From positions 1 to 14,619 of the forward strand of contig CALMZW010000372.1 of the NCBI GenBank assembly GCA_937870605.1: a stretch of DNA of 14,619 nt. The letters are read 5' to 3'. Each line of letters starts with the position of its first letter. Position 1 is the first letter of the stretch. Positions 7,133 through 13,933 of this stretch are shown piece after piece. A program made the position numbers and the translations under genes. The notes under the pieces were generated by a model. It was given only the letters and a program-made list of their open reading frames with translations. It was not told where the DNA came from and made no database searches. Source of the stretch: an uncultured Synergistaceae bacterium. GTDB taxonomy: Bacteria; Synergistota; Synergistia; Synergistales; Aminobacteriaceae.

Positions 7133-7144
7133 GCAACGAAGGGA

Positions 7145-7173
7145 ATTATACCCGTCGACGCCGATGGCGTCAA
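7145..7173 (-). promoter_or_regulatory. near-perfect promoter of tRNA-Leu
   Basis: On the minus strand, TTGACG (7168-7173, 5/6), a 17-bp spacer and TATAAT (7145-7150, 6/6) lie in the gap between rplS and the tRNA, 12 bases before the mature 5' end. The -35 starts nine bases after the rplS stop codon. This lets the tRNA be made independently of the ribosomal operon. Confidence 0.88.
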
Positions 7174-7181
7174 TATGGTTT

Positions 7182-7529
7182 TTAGGACGGTCTTCGTTCC
7201 TTTATGCGCGCCGCTTTTCCGCTGAGTTTCCGGAGATAGTACAGTTTCGCCCTCCGGACCTTCCCCTGCCGCTTCACTTCGATCTGGTCGAGCGACGGGC
7301 AATGCAGCGGGAAGATACGCTCCACGCCCACTCCGTTCGAGACTTTCCTGACGATGAAGGTCTCGTCGAGGCCTCCGTGCTTCCGGGCTATGACAACGCC
7401 TTCGAACATCTGAATACGCTGTCTGGTTCCCTCGGTAACCTTGACGTGCACCCGTACGGTATCTCCGGGACGGAAATCAGGCACCTCGTTCTTCATGTAC
7501 TTTTTCTGGACCAACTCCATGGCATTCAT
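7182..7529 (-). CDS. rplS: 50S ribosomal protein L19
   Basis: 115 residues, normal length. It carries the L19 pattern: FRPGDTVRVHVKVTEGTRQRIQMFEGVVIARKHGGL near residues 19-53, ERIFPLHCPSLDQIEV, and a basic C-terminus RRAKLYYLRKLSGKAARIKE. L19 lies at the 30S-50S interface. AAGGAGGG stands seven bases before the ATG at 7529, a strong ribosome-binding site. It follows trmD by 24 bp as last protein gene of the operon, the usual rpsP-rimM-trmD-rplS order. Confidence 0.98.
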   Translation of the reverse strand: MNAMELVQKKYMKNEVPDFRPGDTVRVHVKVTEGTRQRIQMFEGVVIARKHGGLDETFIVRKVSNGVGVERIFPLHCPSLDQIEVKRQGKVRRAKLYYLRKLSGKAARIKERRPS

Positions 7530-7553
7530 GCCAAGCCCTCCTTACCGCTCTTG

Positions 7554-8810
7554 TTATCTCCATCCGAAAAAACGATCCAAAACCACCGCTACAGCGCTTC
7601 TCACGGCCAGGTGATTGTATTCTCCCCTGCCGCCGGAGAGAGGCGTCATCATCATGGTGCATTGCCGAACCGCATCATCGTGCAGACCGTGCGCCGTTCC
7701 GAAGAGGAACAGGACGGGCTCGTCCCGTTCCAGAATCATCCGCTTGGCCTCAAGACCGGGAACGGCGTCGGCGCGATTCGCCGCACTCGTCCCCACGATG
7801 CACGGATCCTTTTTTTCCTTCTCGCGTATCCACCGGACGGCTCTTTCGAGAGTCGCAACGCTCTTCACGAGAGCGAACGCCTTCGCCCTGTCCGGGTTGT
7901 GTTGTCCCCCGTATCCCTCGGTCCAGTGACGCGTCAAAACCCCGAGCATCTCCCACTGGCTCGGAAGAGGCGTTACGACAAGCAGCCGATCCACGCCGTA
8001 CGTTCTGCACGAACGGCATACGTCGGAGACATCCAGTCCGGTCAACGCCGCAGTCGTCTTCTGTCCGTCGCGGTCGCGAACCGGATGATGCACCAGAGCG
8101 ACGTAGACGCCGTGGGAAAGATACGGCCGGATATCCGCCCTTCCGAGAAGATCCGGTCTCCGGGAAAGCGTCCGGGTCACGGCCTGGCGTCGTCGCCACG
8201 CGTTTACGAGCGCATCGTTCCCCGAAGCGAGCACCGGAGGCGCCTCGCGCCCCTCCCAGACTGCGGGACGGGTGTAATGCGGATGATCGAGCATCCCCCT
8301 GTAAAAGGAGTCCTCCGACACGGCCTCGCTGCGTCCGACAACTCCGGGAACCAGTCGCGCCATCGCATCGATGACCGCCATCACCGGAATCTCTCCGCCC
8401 GTGAGAACGCAATCGCCTATGGAAAACTCAAGATCCACCCTGGTTTCAGAAATCCGCTCGTCGATTCCCTCGTAATGACCGCACAGAAAACAGACGTGCG
8501 TCCGGGAGGCGAGATTCTCTATCATTTCCTGCGTCAACGCCGCCCCCTGAGGCGAAGGGTACGCCACAAAGGGTTTTCCACGTTCTCGACCGGCTGTATC
8601 CAGCGCCTCGCCAAGCGGTCCGGGCATGAGAACCATTCCGCCCGCCCCGAAGGAATAGTCGTCCACCTGACGATAGTTCCCGACGCCAAAGTCACGAAGA
8701 TCGACGATACGGACGTCAAGAAGTCCGTTCGTAACCGCTCTCCCGATGATGCTTGTCTTCAGGAAACCGTCGAAAAGCCCCGGGAATGCGGTGATTACCG
8801 TTACTTTCAT
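7554..8810 (-). CDS. trmD: TrmD tRNA (guanine37-N1)-methyltransferase fused to a second SPOUT-type RNA methyltransferase domain
   Basis: 418 residues from the ATG at 8810, nearly twice a usual TrmD (about 240). Residues 1-230 are TrmD: VTVITAFPGLF at the N-terminus, GAGGMVLMP (56-63), the knot motifs GHYEGIDERI (111-120) and SIGDCVLTGGEIPVMAVIDA (130-149), and EDSFYRGMLDHPHYTRP (166-182) with the family's catalytic aspartate at 167. TrmD makes m1G37, which prevents +1 frameshifting. Residues about 232-418 match my memory of the TM1570-type SPOUT domain (Pfam Methyltrn_RNA_4): VALVHHPVRDRDGQ (237-250), GLDVSDVCRSCRTYGVDRLLVVTPL (258-282), FLFGTAHGL (368-376), LSGGRGEYNHLAVRSAVAV (391-409). Its substrate is unknown. 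The ATG overlaps the rimM stop by ATGA; an upstream in-frame GTG at 8819 is possible. Confidence 0.93.
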   Translation of the reverse strand: MKVTVITAFPGLFDGFLKTSIIGRAVTNGLLDVRIVDLRDFGVGNYRQVDDYSFGAGGMVLMPGPLGEALDTAGRERGKPFVAYPSPQGAALTQEMIENLASRTHVCFLCGHYEGIDERISETRVDLEFSIGDCVLTGGEIPVMAVIDAMARLVPGVVGRSEAVSEDSFYRGMLDHPHYTRPAVWEGREAPPVLASGNDALVNAWRRRQAVTRTLSRRPDLLGRADIRPYLSHGVYVALVHHPVRDRDGQKTTAALTGLDVSDVCRSCRTYGVDRLLVVTPLPSQWEMLGVLTRHWTEGYGGQHNPDRAKAFALVKSVATLERAVRWIREKEKKDPCIVGTSAANRADAVPGLEAKRMILERDEPVLFLFGTAHGLHDDAVRQCTMMMTPLSGGRGEYNHLAVRSAVAVVLDRFFGWR

Positions 8811-9337
8811 ACGTTCCACAAACCCTCGATAAGCCGCACTCTGACGATTTTCCGTTCGGGATCCACGGAGGCGACAAACGATGCGACCGCAGGAATGAGG
8901 TGCGTCTTGCCGTCTTCCGATTCGACGCAGTAGATGTCCTGCGCGCCCCCCTGATAGACGTCTTTCAGGATGCCCAGTTCCTCTCCGGTCTCGTCGGACA
9001 GGACTTTCGAACCGACAATTCCGTCGATCCAGAACTCTCCTTCCGGAAGTTCGACGCGTTCGTCTTCGTCGACGATAACCTGCGCGCCCCGGAAACGCTC
9101 GGCTTCGGAGCGATCGGTCAGCTCTTCGCTCTCGAGAAGGAACACCCTGTTGCTGTCTTCCCAGCGAAGCCCCCGTATCGTAAGCGTCCCCATGGAACGA
9201 CCGTCAGGACGGCGAAGCTCAAGGCGATCCATGGAAAGAAAGCGATCGGGGTAATCGGTAAGCGGAAAGACTTTCAGTTCCCCCCGTAAGCCGTGAGGGC
9301 CCGTAACCATCCCGATGACGATTTCTCTCCCTGCCAT
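8807..9337 (-). CDS. rimM: RimM, 16S rRNA processing / 30S maturation factor
   Basis: 176 residues. The N-terminal RimM domain begins with VIGMVTGPHGLRGELKV (about 7-23), and the C-terminal PRC-barrel region starts near GEFWIDGIVGSKVL (about 100-113). The family binds S19 and helps mature the 30S head. It lies seven bases after khpA with GGAGTGAGG upstream of the ATG, and overlaps trmD by four bases, so the two are likely translationally coupled. Confidence 0.96.
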   Translation of the reverse strand: MAGREIVIGMVTGPHGLRGELKVFPLTDYPDRFLSMDRLELRRPDGRSMGTLTIRGLRWEDSNRVFLLESEELTDRSEAERFRGAQVIVDEDERVELPEGEFWIDGIVGSKVLSDETGEELGILKDVYQGGAQDIYCVESEDGKTHLIPAVASFVASVDPERKIVRVRLIEGLWNV

Positions 9338-9344
9338 GAACGCC

Positions 9345-9590
9345 TCACTCCTCCTGGATGTCCACTTCCACCCGCTCTCCCGACTTGACCGCCGCCGCCT
9401 TGCAGAGCAACCTGATGGAGTTTATCGTGGCGCCCCGTTTGCCGATGATGCGGCCGATATCTTCGGGGTCCACACGAATCGTGACCACTGTTATGCCCCG
9501 GTCGTTCGATTCCGCTACCACCGTCGCCCCTTCAGGTCGGGTTACAAGCTTTTCGACGATATATCGGACCAGATCGCCGTAATCGGGCAT
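9345..9590 (-). CDS. khpA: KhpA, small KH-domain RNA-binding protein
   Basis: 81 residues, a single type II KH domain with the GxxG loop as GRIIGKRGATINSIR (about 46-60). The family binds RNA, often together with KhpB/EloR, and affects cell elongation and sRNA biology in Gram-positives. Six bases separate it from rpsP and seven from rimM, the standard position in this operon. AAGGCGAT precedes the ATG. Confidence 0.95.
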   Translation of the reverse strand: MPDYGDLVRYIVEKLVTRPEGATVVAESNDRGITVVTIRVDPEDIGRIIGKRGATINSIRLLCKAAAVKSGERVEVDIQEE

Positions 9591-9596
9591 ATCGCC

Positions 9597-9869
9597 TTAT
9601 TCCGCGCTCTTCTGCGGGGAGAATTTCTCCCAGACGCCTGCCCGCTTCAGAAGCCCGCGCGCCGTATCCGACGGCAGGGCCCCGTTTTTGAGCCAGTGCA
9701 GGGCGCGTTCCTCATCCACCGTGATCTTCGCCGGATCCTGAAGCGGATCATAGGTTCCGATCTGTTCGATAAACCGTCCATCCCTGGGAGAACGGGAATC
9801 GGCCACTACGAGCCGGTAGAAGGGAAGCTTTTTCCTTCCGTGTCGCGCAAGTCGAATGCGCACCGCCAT
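9597..9869 (-). CDS. rpsP: 30S ribosomal protein S16
   Basis: 90 residues. N-terminal MAVRIRLARHGRKKLPFYRLVVADSRSPRDG and IGTYDP are the S16 signature. S16 is needed for assembly of the 30S body. A strong GGAGG lies nine bases before the ATG. It starts 40 bp after the ffh stop, in the usual ffh-rpsP-khpA-rimM order. Confidence 0.98.
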   Translation of the reverse strand: MAVRIRLARHGRKKLPFYRLVVADSRSPRDGRFIEQIGTYDPLQDPAKITVDEERALHWLKNGALPSDTARGLLKRAGVWEKFSPQKSAE

Positions 9870-9909
9870 TCACACACACCTCCATCTGAACTGTTGAGAC
9901 TCTGTATTG

Positions 9910-11265
9910 TCATGGACGGAAGGGCGATCCAAAACCCTTCCCTCCGAACAATCTGCCTGTCGAGAACCCTTTTCGTCCCTTTCCGAACTGCTTCCAGAGC
10001 TGATTCATCTGCTCGTACTGTTTGAGCACCTGGTTGACAACCTGGACGCTCGTTCCGGACCCCTCGGCGATACGCCGGCGCCGGCTTCCCTTTATGATGG
10101 CGGGATTTCTTCGCTCTCCCGGAGTCATTGACTGGATAACCGCCTTCACCCGCTTCAGGCGGCTCGGGTCGAGATCGCCGGAGTTGACCTTGAGTTTCGA
10201 GGCGCCGGGAATCAGGTCGATGATCTTTTCGAGCGGCCCCATCTTTTCCACCTGCTCGAGCTGAAGCAGAAGATCGTCGAGCGTGAGGCGGTTCTTCTTC
10301 ATGGAGTCGGACATGCGGTCCACGTCGTCCTGCGATGTGACCTGCTGCACCTTTTCGGCGAGACCGACGACGTCGCCCATCCCCATGATCCGCTGAACCA
10401 TGCGCTTCGCGTCGAACACTTCGAGCGCGTCGATCCCCTCGCCCATGCCGACGAACTTCACGGGGGCGCCGGTGACGGACCGCACCGCAAGAGCGGCGCC
10501 GCCCCGCGCGTCGCCGTCGAGTTTTGTCAGGACGAGTCCCGTGACGCCCAGACGGTCATGGAACGCGGACGCCACATGGACCGCTTCCTGCCCGGTCATG
10601 GAATCGAGAACGAGAAGAATTTCCGTCGGGCGCATCTTCTCCTTCAGCAGGACCAGTTCGTTCATGAGTTCTTCGTCGACGTGCAGACGCCCGGCGGTAT
10701 CCAGAAGGATGACGTCGTTCAGATGCCCGGCCGCGTACGCGAGGGATTTTTCCGCAACGACGACGGGGCGCGTCTCCCCGTTTTCCGGGCCGTAAAACCC
10801 GACCTTGGACTGTGTTGCCAGAACGTTGAGCTGCTCGACGGCGGCGGGCCTTCGAAGATCGCATGCCACAACGAGAGGCGCGTGCCCGCGCGAAAGCGTC
10901 CGCGCAAGTTTGACGGTGCTCGTCGTCTTTCCGCTTCCCTGGAGGCCGACCATCATGATGATCGTCGGCGGCTTCGACGCGATCGCGAGCGGCGCGGTCT
11001 CGGCGCCCATCATCGCTATGAGCTCTTCGTACACGATGGCGATGACGTGCTGCGCGGGAGTGATCGATTCAAGGACATCGCGTCCCACCGCACGAGCGCG
11101 GATGCCCTCCGTGAGGGATTTGACGACCTTGTAGTCGACATCGGCCTCGAGAAGCGCGCGCCTGACTTCGCGGAGGGCTGTGTCGACGTCCGCTTCGGTC
11201 AGTTTGCCCTTGCCTTTGAGCTTGTCGAAAATACCTTCCAGGCGTTCCCTCAGCGCATCGAACAT
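9910..11265 (-). CDS. ffh: Ffh, signal recognition particle GTPase (SRP54)
   Basis: 451 residues. It binds 4.5S RNA and signal sequences and docks on FtsY to target membrane proteins. The N helical bundle is at 1-90. The G domain has GLQGSGKTT (107-115), DLRRP (136-140), DTAGR (189-193) and TKLDG (247-251). The M domain is at about 300-430 and contains the RNA-binding GSRRRRIAEGSGTSVQVVNQVLKQYEQM region (393-420). A glycine- and lysine-rich tail follows. GGGGGAGAG lies just before the ATG at 11265. The gene overlaps the 3' end of ylxM by 16 bp, the common ylxM-ffh coupling. Confidence 0.98.
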   Translation of the reverse strand: MFDALRERLEGIFDKLKGKGKLTEADVDTALREVRRALLEADVDYKVVKSLTEGIRARAVGRDVLESITPAQHVIAIVYEELIAMMGAETAPLAIASKPPTIIMMVGLQGSGKTTSTVKLARTLSRGHAPLVVACDLRRPAAVEQLNVLATQSKVGFYGPENGETRPVVVAEKSLAYAAGHLNDVILLDTAGRLHVDEELMNELVLLKEKMRPTEILLVLDSMTGQEAVHVASAFHDRLGVTGLVLTKLDGDARGGAALAVRSVTGAPVKFVGMGEGIDALEVFDAKRMVQRIMGMGDVVGLAEKVQQVTSQDDVDRMSDSMKKNRLTLDDLLLQLEQVEKMGPLEKIIDLIPGASKLKVNSGDLDPSRLKRVKAVIQSMTPGERRNPAIIKGSRRRRIAEGSGTSVQVVNQVLKQYEQMNQLWKQFGKGRKGFSTGRLFGGKGFGSPFRP

Positions 11266-11573
11266 GGTTTCTCTCCCCCTGTCGCTTCCTTCAAACGCTC
11301 CTCCAGCTCCCCGATGCGGGCTTCAAGAAGAGAAATCCTCTTCATGAGTCCCAGAGTGTTTTCCGCTTCCCCGAGACGGTCCCGCGCCCGCAAAACCAGA
11401 TCGTGGGCCGCCTGGCGGGTCACTCCGAGACGTTCCGACATTTCCGCGAGTGAAAGATCCTCGCACTCGTGGAGCTCGAAGGCCTCCCGCTGCTTTTCGG
11501 TCAGAAGAGGAGCGTACAGGTCGTACAGCCGGTTATAATGGATTCTCTGTTCCAGTCCCCCATCGACACGCAC
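11250..11573 (-). CDS. ylxM: YlxM/p13-like helix-turn-helix protein (UPF0122)
   Basis: 107 residues, acidic, with a sigma-factor-region-4-like HTH: YAPLLTEKQREAFELHECEDLSLAEMSERLGVTRQAAHDLVLRARDRL (about 20-67). A C-terminal heptad-rich helix (75-95) follows. YlxM proteins are encoded with ffh and are thought to modulate SRP. The start is GTG at 11573; the only nearby ATG runs into a stop, and GGAGAGG lies about 11 bases upstream. First gene of the operon, directly after a perfect promoter. Confidence 0.88.
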   Translation of the reverse strand: MRVDGGLEQRIHYNRLYDLYAPLLTEKQREAFELHECEDLSLAEMSERLGVTRQAAHDLVLRARDRLGEAENTLGLMKRISLLEARIGELEERLKEATGGEKPCSMR

Positions 11574-11605
11574 GGCTATCGCATCCTCTCCGGCAGGCGC
11601 AGAGG

Positions 11606-11634
11606 ATTATAGGTTCCACGCACGGCTCTGTCAA
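11606..11634 (-). promoter_or_regulatory. perfect consensus promoter of the ylxM-ffh-rplS operon
   Basis: Minus strand: TTGACA (11629-11634), 17-bp spacer, TATAAT (11606-11611), identical to the sigma-70 consensus in both boxes. Transcription should start near 11599, about 25 bases before the ylxM GTG. This strength fits a ribosomal/SRP operon. Confidence 0.92.
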
Positions 11635-11650
11635 GGTCTTTCGCTTGACA
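11629..11650. repeat. inverted repeat between divergent promoters
   Basis: TGTCAAG (11629-11635) and CTTGACA (11644-11650) are exact reverse complements around an 8-base centre. The left arm contains the -35 box of the ylxM promoter; the right arm lies just upstream of the candidate promoter for the plus-strand LUD gene. It could be an operator, or simply two opposing -35-like sequences. Confidence 0.4.
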
Positions 11651-11659
11651 CGCAAGGAC

Positions 11660-11688
11660 TGGACAAACCATTTCTTTCCTGCAATCAT
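11660..11688 (+). promoter_or_regulatory. candidate promoter of the LUD-asparaginase-like pair
   Basis: TGGACA (11660-11665, 5/6), 17-bp spacer, AATCAT (11683-11688, 4/6). Predicted start is near 11695, about 37 bases before the LUD start codon. A consensus TTGACA at 11645-11650 also exists but has no good -10 at 16-18 bp. Confidence 0.45.
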
Positions 11689-11731
11689 AGCTGGATCATT
11701 CAAAGCTCACGAAAACGGAGGGATGAACAGA

Positions 11732-12394
11732 ATGCCGGATTCAGTCAACGTCTTTGAGGAATCGAGACAGGCGTCGCGCAGGCTTCTCGGACAGACGATC
11801 GTCAAGGCCATGTCCGCAAAGGGGTTCATCGCGGAATACGTCGATACGAAAGAGCAGGCCATGGATGCCGTTCTCCGGATCATCCCCGAAGGTGCGAGCG
11901 TTGGGATCCCCGGGTCCGTCACGATTCGAGAGATCGGGGCCTTCGAGAAACTACGGGAGAGAGGATGCGCGATTTTTCACCACTGGGATCCGTCATTCAC
12001 TCCCGAACAACGGAAACAGGCGTGGAAGGACGAGGCCTCGTCCGATTACTTCCTGACAAGCTCGAACGGGGTGACCCACGACGGCATGCTGGTCAATATC
12101 GACGGGAACGGCAATCGCGTCGGAGCGATGGCCTGGGCGGACAACCCCATCATCTACGTCGTCGGCGTCAACAAGGCTTCGCGTGACATCCAGTCCGCGC
12201 TTGACCGAATCCGGGATCACGCGACCCCCCCGAACGCGCTGCGACTCCATGTCGATACTCCCTGCAGCAAGGTCGGCCATTGCGTCGATTGCGACGCCTC
12301 GACGCGGGTTTGCAGGGCCGTCCTCATCCTCGAGCGTCCAACAATGGGGAGAAAGACGCATGTCATTATCGTCGGCGAAGATCTGGGCTATTAG
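11732..12394 (+). CDS. LUD-domain protein (LutC/YkgG-related, DUF162)
   Basis: 220 residues. The LUD fold is recognised from EEGASVGIPGSVTIREIG-like text (52-69), HHWDPSFTPEQRKQAW (83-98), DYFLTSSNGVTHDGMLVNIDG (105-125) and NRVGAMAWADNPIIYVVGVNK (128-148). Relatives include LutC, which acts with iron-sulfur subunits in L-lactate oxidation, but no lutA or lutB is nearby. The C-terminal region has four cysteines, C178-x5-C184-x2-C187-x6-C194, a pattern of the stand-alone subfamily that might bind a metal. The start is the ATG at 11732 because GGAGGG lies nine bases upstream; the ATG at 11723 directly abuts it. It is 12 bp from the next gene and surely co-transcribed. The precise substrate is unknown. 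Confidence 0.88.
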   Translation: MPDSVNVFEESRQASRRLLGQTIVKAMSAKGFIAEYVDTKEQAMDAVLRIIPEGASVGIPGSVTIREIGAFEKLRERGCAIFHHWDPSFTPEQRKQAWKDEASSDYFLTSSNGVTHDGMLVNIDGNGNRVGAMAWADNPIIYVVGVNKASRDIQSALDRIRDHATPPNALRLHVDTPCSKVGHCVDCDASTRVCRAVLILERPTMGRKTHVIIVGEDLGY

Positions 12395-12406
12395 GAACGA
12401 TCCGTC

Positions 12407-13396
12407 ATGACGCAGCAGGGTGCGCTTGCGCTCGTTATCGCAGGCGGAGAGATCGTCACGCGCGCCAGGGAATCGGCGCAGGACGGCGCGGTGACGCCCG
12501 AGGAAGTTCTTCGGCTCGTTCCCGGAGACCTCCAGTCCCGGATCCGGACGATCGACTGGAGTCACCAGCCGGGATCGCACTACTCCGTCCGGATGACCAT
12601 GGATCTCGTGCAGATACTGTGGAAACTCGTCCGGGAGGGAACAAACGCCATCGTCGTGACATGCGGCGCCGACGCGATCGAGGAAATGGCCTATCTGACG
12701 GATCTTTTGTGGGCGTATCCGCAGCCTGTCGTTTTCACGTGCGCGGTCCGACCGCAGGACAGTTCCGGCGCGGATGGCCCTCTCAACCTCATGCAGGCGT
12801 TCTGTGCGGCTTCATCGGAGAAATGCTGGGGGCTCGGCGTGCTCCTCTGCGTTCACGATCAGCTCTTTTCGGCGTCCGAAGTCTGCGAGGTCGCCAACCA
12901 GCGCCGGTGCGCGTTCGATGCGCCTGGCAAGGGACCTGTCGGCGAGATCGTCGGAAGAAACGTCTATCTGCTTCGGGCCGCGAGGCGCTCGAAGGTGCTC
13001 GAGAACGTCTCGACCCCCGCACGGAACGTCGAATTGCTGCAGGCGACGCTCGGCGGGGGCGACATCATTCTCGACGGCCTCGCCTCGCTGAAGACACGAT
13101 CCATCGACGGACTGATGCTCGCGGGCTTCGGGAACGGAGACGTTCCCCCTTCCTGGCTTCCGCACATCCGGGCCATCGTCAGGGAAGGGATTCCCGTCGC
13201 GGTGACCAGCCGATGTCCCCAGGGCAGGACGCGGGCCTGCCTTTCTCACGAGGGCAGTTTCTCGCGTTTGCTCGAAATGGGCGTTCTGGACGCCGGAGCG
13301 CTTTTCCCGATGCAGGCGAGGCTCAAGCTCGCCGTCGGCATCGGCGGCGGATTGCAGGGAAAGGCTTTGCAGGAATATCTTCTCGATAACGCCTAG
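12407..13396 (+). CDS. asparaginase/glutaminase-family protein with altered active site
   Basis: 329 residues, normal for type I/II asparaginases (about 320-350). The fold is evident from VIAGGEIVTRA (10-20), VVTCGADAIEEMAYLTDLL (83-101), VRPQDSSGADGPLNLMQAF (114-132), AFDAPGKGPVGEI (169-181), LAGFGNGDVPPSW (238-250) and VTSRCPQGRT (266-275). The key residues differ. The nucleophile motif TGGT reads AGGE (Glu15 for Thr). The second triad motif HGTDT reads CGADA (Ala88 for Thr, Asp89 kept). The expected lysine before the AF..P..GP block is not present (EVANQRR). Classic asparagine hydrolysis is therefore unlikely; a binding or different hydrolytic role is possible. AGGA lies ten bases before the ATG. 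It forms a two-gene operon with the LUD gene. Confidence 0.85.
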   Translation: MTQQGALALVIAGGEIVTRARESAQDGAVTPEEVLRLVPGDLQSRIRTIDWSHQPGSHYSVRMTMDLVQILWKLVREGTNAIVVTCGADAIEEMAYLTDLLWAYPQPVVFTCAVRPQDSSGADGPLNLMQAFCAASSEKCWGLGVLLCVHDQLFSASEVCEVANQRRCAFDAPGKGPVGEIVGRNVYLLRAARRSKVLENVSTPARNVELLQATLGGGDIILDGLASLKTRSIDGLMLAGFGNGDVPPSWLPHIRAIVREGIPVAVTSRCPQGRTRACLSHEGSFSRLLEMGVLDAGALFPMQARLKLAVGIGGGLQGKALQEYLLDNA

Positions 13397-13399
13397 CCG

Positions 13400-13933
13400 T
13401 TACGGAAGGGGCTCCGCTCCGGGAGCCCCTTCCGCATTGTTTTCGAGCGGCGGTTCGTCCTTTTTGATGTTCCCGGACACGCCCCCGGTTATCCGGCGCA
13501 GCTCGTCCGGAGAGACGGGGAAGAATGCGTGATCCGTCCCGGCGGCGGCCCATACGACGTCGTATGAGAACATGTCCTCGTCGAGCAGCGCGGGCAGCCG
13601 TTCAGGATACCCCACAGGCGGCACCCCTCCGATTTTGAATCCGGAGTAGTCGAATACCCATTCCGGCGGCGCCATCTTCACCTTCCGCACGTTCAGGATC
13701 CGTTTGATCTTCTTCAGATCGACCCGGTTGATTCCCGACATGAGCGCGAGAACGGGGCGTTCGTCCGCAAAGAGAACGAGGCTCTTCAGAATTTCCTCCG
13801 GCGGAGCGCCGACGGCCCTGGAAGCATCCTCCACCGTGAAGATGGTATCGTCGGTCACGTGAATGGCGACGGAGCACCCGACTTCTTCGAGGTGCTCCCG
13901 AACTTTTTGCACCGGATCGCGCAGGTCCTTCAT
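13400..13933 (-). CDS. ybaK: YbaK/ProX-type aminoacyl-tRNA deacylase
   Basis: 177 residues. The family hydrolyses mischarged tRNA (e.g. Cys-tRNA-Pro) in trans. Visible motifs: SRAVGAPPEEILKSLVLF (38-55) with the conserved lysine at 50, SGINRVDLKKIKRIL (66-80), FKIGGVPPVGYPERLPALLDEDM (99-121) and VVWAAAGTDHAFFPVSPDEL (126-145). The tail after residue 155 (KKDEPPLENNAEGAPGAEPLP) is outside the domain, and its last part is encoded by the opposing operon's terminator hairpin. The start ATG at 13933 overlaps the TGA of the upstream radical-SAM gene, suggesting coupling. It lies three bases from the convergent asparaginase-like gene. The exact tRNA substrate cannot be read; the name refers to the family. 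Confidence 0.85.
   Translation of the reverse strand: MKDLRDPVQKVREHLEEVGCSVAIHVTDDTIFTVEDASRAVGAPPEEILKSLVLFADERPVLALMSGINRVDLKKIKRILNVRKVKMAPPEWVFDYSGFKIGGVPPVGYPERLPALLDEDMFSYDVVWAAAGTDHAFFPVSPDELRRITGGVSGNIKKDEPPLENNAEGAPGAEPLP
13403..13444 (+). terminator. terminator of the LUD-asparaginase-like operon, inside ybaK
   Basis: A perfect 13-bp stem, CGGAAGGGGCTCC (13403-13415) with GGAGCCCCTTCCG (13422-13434), has a six-base loop and is followed by CATTGTTTTC. It begins seven bases after the asparaginase-like stop codon. On the other strand it encodes the last 11 or so residues of the YbaK-like protein. Confidence 0.78.

Noticed and set aside
7164..8933. Long open frame (589 codons) on the plus strand opposite rplS, trmD and rimM
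   Set aside because: It crosses three well-supported minus-strand genes, begins near the tRNA promoter, and its translation resembles no family.
11645..11673. TTGACA as the -35 of the LUD promoter
   Set aside because: No acceptable -10 lies 16-18 bp downstream; TGGACA at 11660 with AATCAT fits better.
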